Of a stretch of 64,000 nucleotides of DNA, positions 63,996-64,000 are shown one piece after another. Position numbers and translations under genes: made by a program. The notes below the pieces were generated by a model. It ran no database searches. It had not been told where the DNA came from and saw only the letters and a list, made by a program, of their open reading frames with translations. Numbering within the stretch: position 1 is the stretch's first letter; each line of letters opens with the position of its first letter. Source of the DNA: Vreelandella maris. GTDB lineage: Bacteria; Pseudomonadota; Gammaproteobacteria; Pseudomonadales; Halomonadaceae. The stretch is taken from positions 1 to 64,000 of the forward strand of contig NZ_JABWCV010000001.1 of assembly GCF_013371085.1 (NCBI RefSeq), given 5' to 3'.

Positions 63996-64000
63996 TGCGC
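63995..64000 (+). CDS. start of the next ast-operon gene, cut by the window end
   Basis: Two codons (ATG CGC) follow AAGGAG with 7 bases spacing and share one base with the astA stop (TAATG). By operon order in relatives this would be succinylglutamate semialdehyde dehydrogenase (astD) or a second succinyltransferase subunit. The identity cannot be read from two codons. Confidence 0.4.

Noticed and set aside
1..64000. tRNA, rRNA, riboswitch or prophage/integrase features
   Set aside because: No cloverleaf, rRNA-like stretch, recognisable riboswitch core or phage gene was seen by eye on either strand. A covariance-model scan would be needed to be certain.

Overview
The window reads as ordinary chromosome of a halophilic or marine gammaproteobacterium, most likely Halomonadaceae (Halomonas-like). 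This rests on the mixture of genes seen (FabV enoyl reductase, arginine succinyltransferase pathway, Fur-controlled siderophore uptake, PhoH/PIN ATPase, YebC, SstT, several Na+-coupled carriers), on moderate G+C, and on protein flavour. It is inference, as no rRNA or marker gene is present. I found no tRNA, rRNA, CRISPR, intact insertion sequence or prophage.

Layout. (1) 1-1300: a short hypothetical gene followed by about 950 bp of decayed DNA holding the wreck of a Crp/Fnr-type regulator (1034-1280) and a second unidentified fragment. (2) 1488-10162: iron-siderophore uptake locus with two TonB-dependent receptors, a FecE-type ATPase, two FecCD-type permeases and a binding protein. It has four Fur-box-like sites, the best one a perfect 7-5-7 inverted repeat at 10144-10162. 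(3) 10161-12510: an XRE-cupin regulator / AzlC / AzlD amino-acid export operon with a perfect 32-bp palindromic operator, next to a broken MFS transporter. (4) 12535-17400: SstT, a small periplasmic protein, a CDP-alcohol phosphatidyltransferase and a DASS carrier. (5) 17587-24646: NMN deamidase (CinA-C) with NadE, then SbcD-SbcC, a DUF533/TerB protein and PgpA.

(6) 24767-31395: succinate-semialdehyde dehydrogenase, periplasmic MsrA, and a LysR / MmsA / GMC-dehydrogenase cassette that fits oxidation of 3-hydroxypropionate or a similar hydroxy acid to an acyl-CoA. (7) 31615-32142: a cold-shock protein and a 15-copy heptanucleotide tandem array. (8) 32142-34686: an SLC13-type carrier with RCK domains and an esterase. 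(9) 34727-40165: a compact four-gene, entirely membrane-embedded operon made of an MbhD/NuoK-like fusion and three different NuoL/M/N-type antiporter subunits, without any redox, MnhA, E, F, G or DUF2309 partner. This is the best candidate for an under-described system here.

(10) 40229-51525: YihY, PhoH, LysR with a divergent CDF transporter, a DUF3008-like protein, YbaK, DbpA helicase with a RIO kinase, an ABC exporter and a zinc-free quinone-oxidoreductase-like MDR protein. (11) 51683-53718: an unrecognised protein with a degenerate P-loop paired with an MscS channel. (12) 53715-59387: YebC, a LysE exporter, glutathione peroxidase, FabV and several small or secreted proteins. (13) 59615-64000: an ArgR-like AraC/GlxA regulator, an SDR, then astC-astA and the first codons of a third gene of the arginine succinyltransferase catabolic operon.

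Functionally the segment is dominated by transport and ion/osmotic physiology (iron uptake, Na+-coupled carriers, antiporter-like complex, MscS), plus carbon and nitrogen catabolism and DNA/RNA maintenance.
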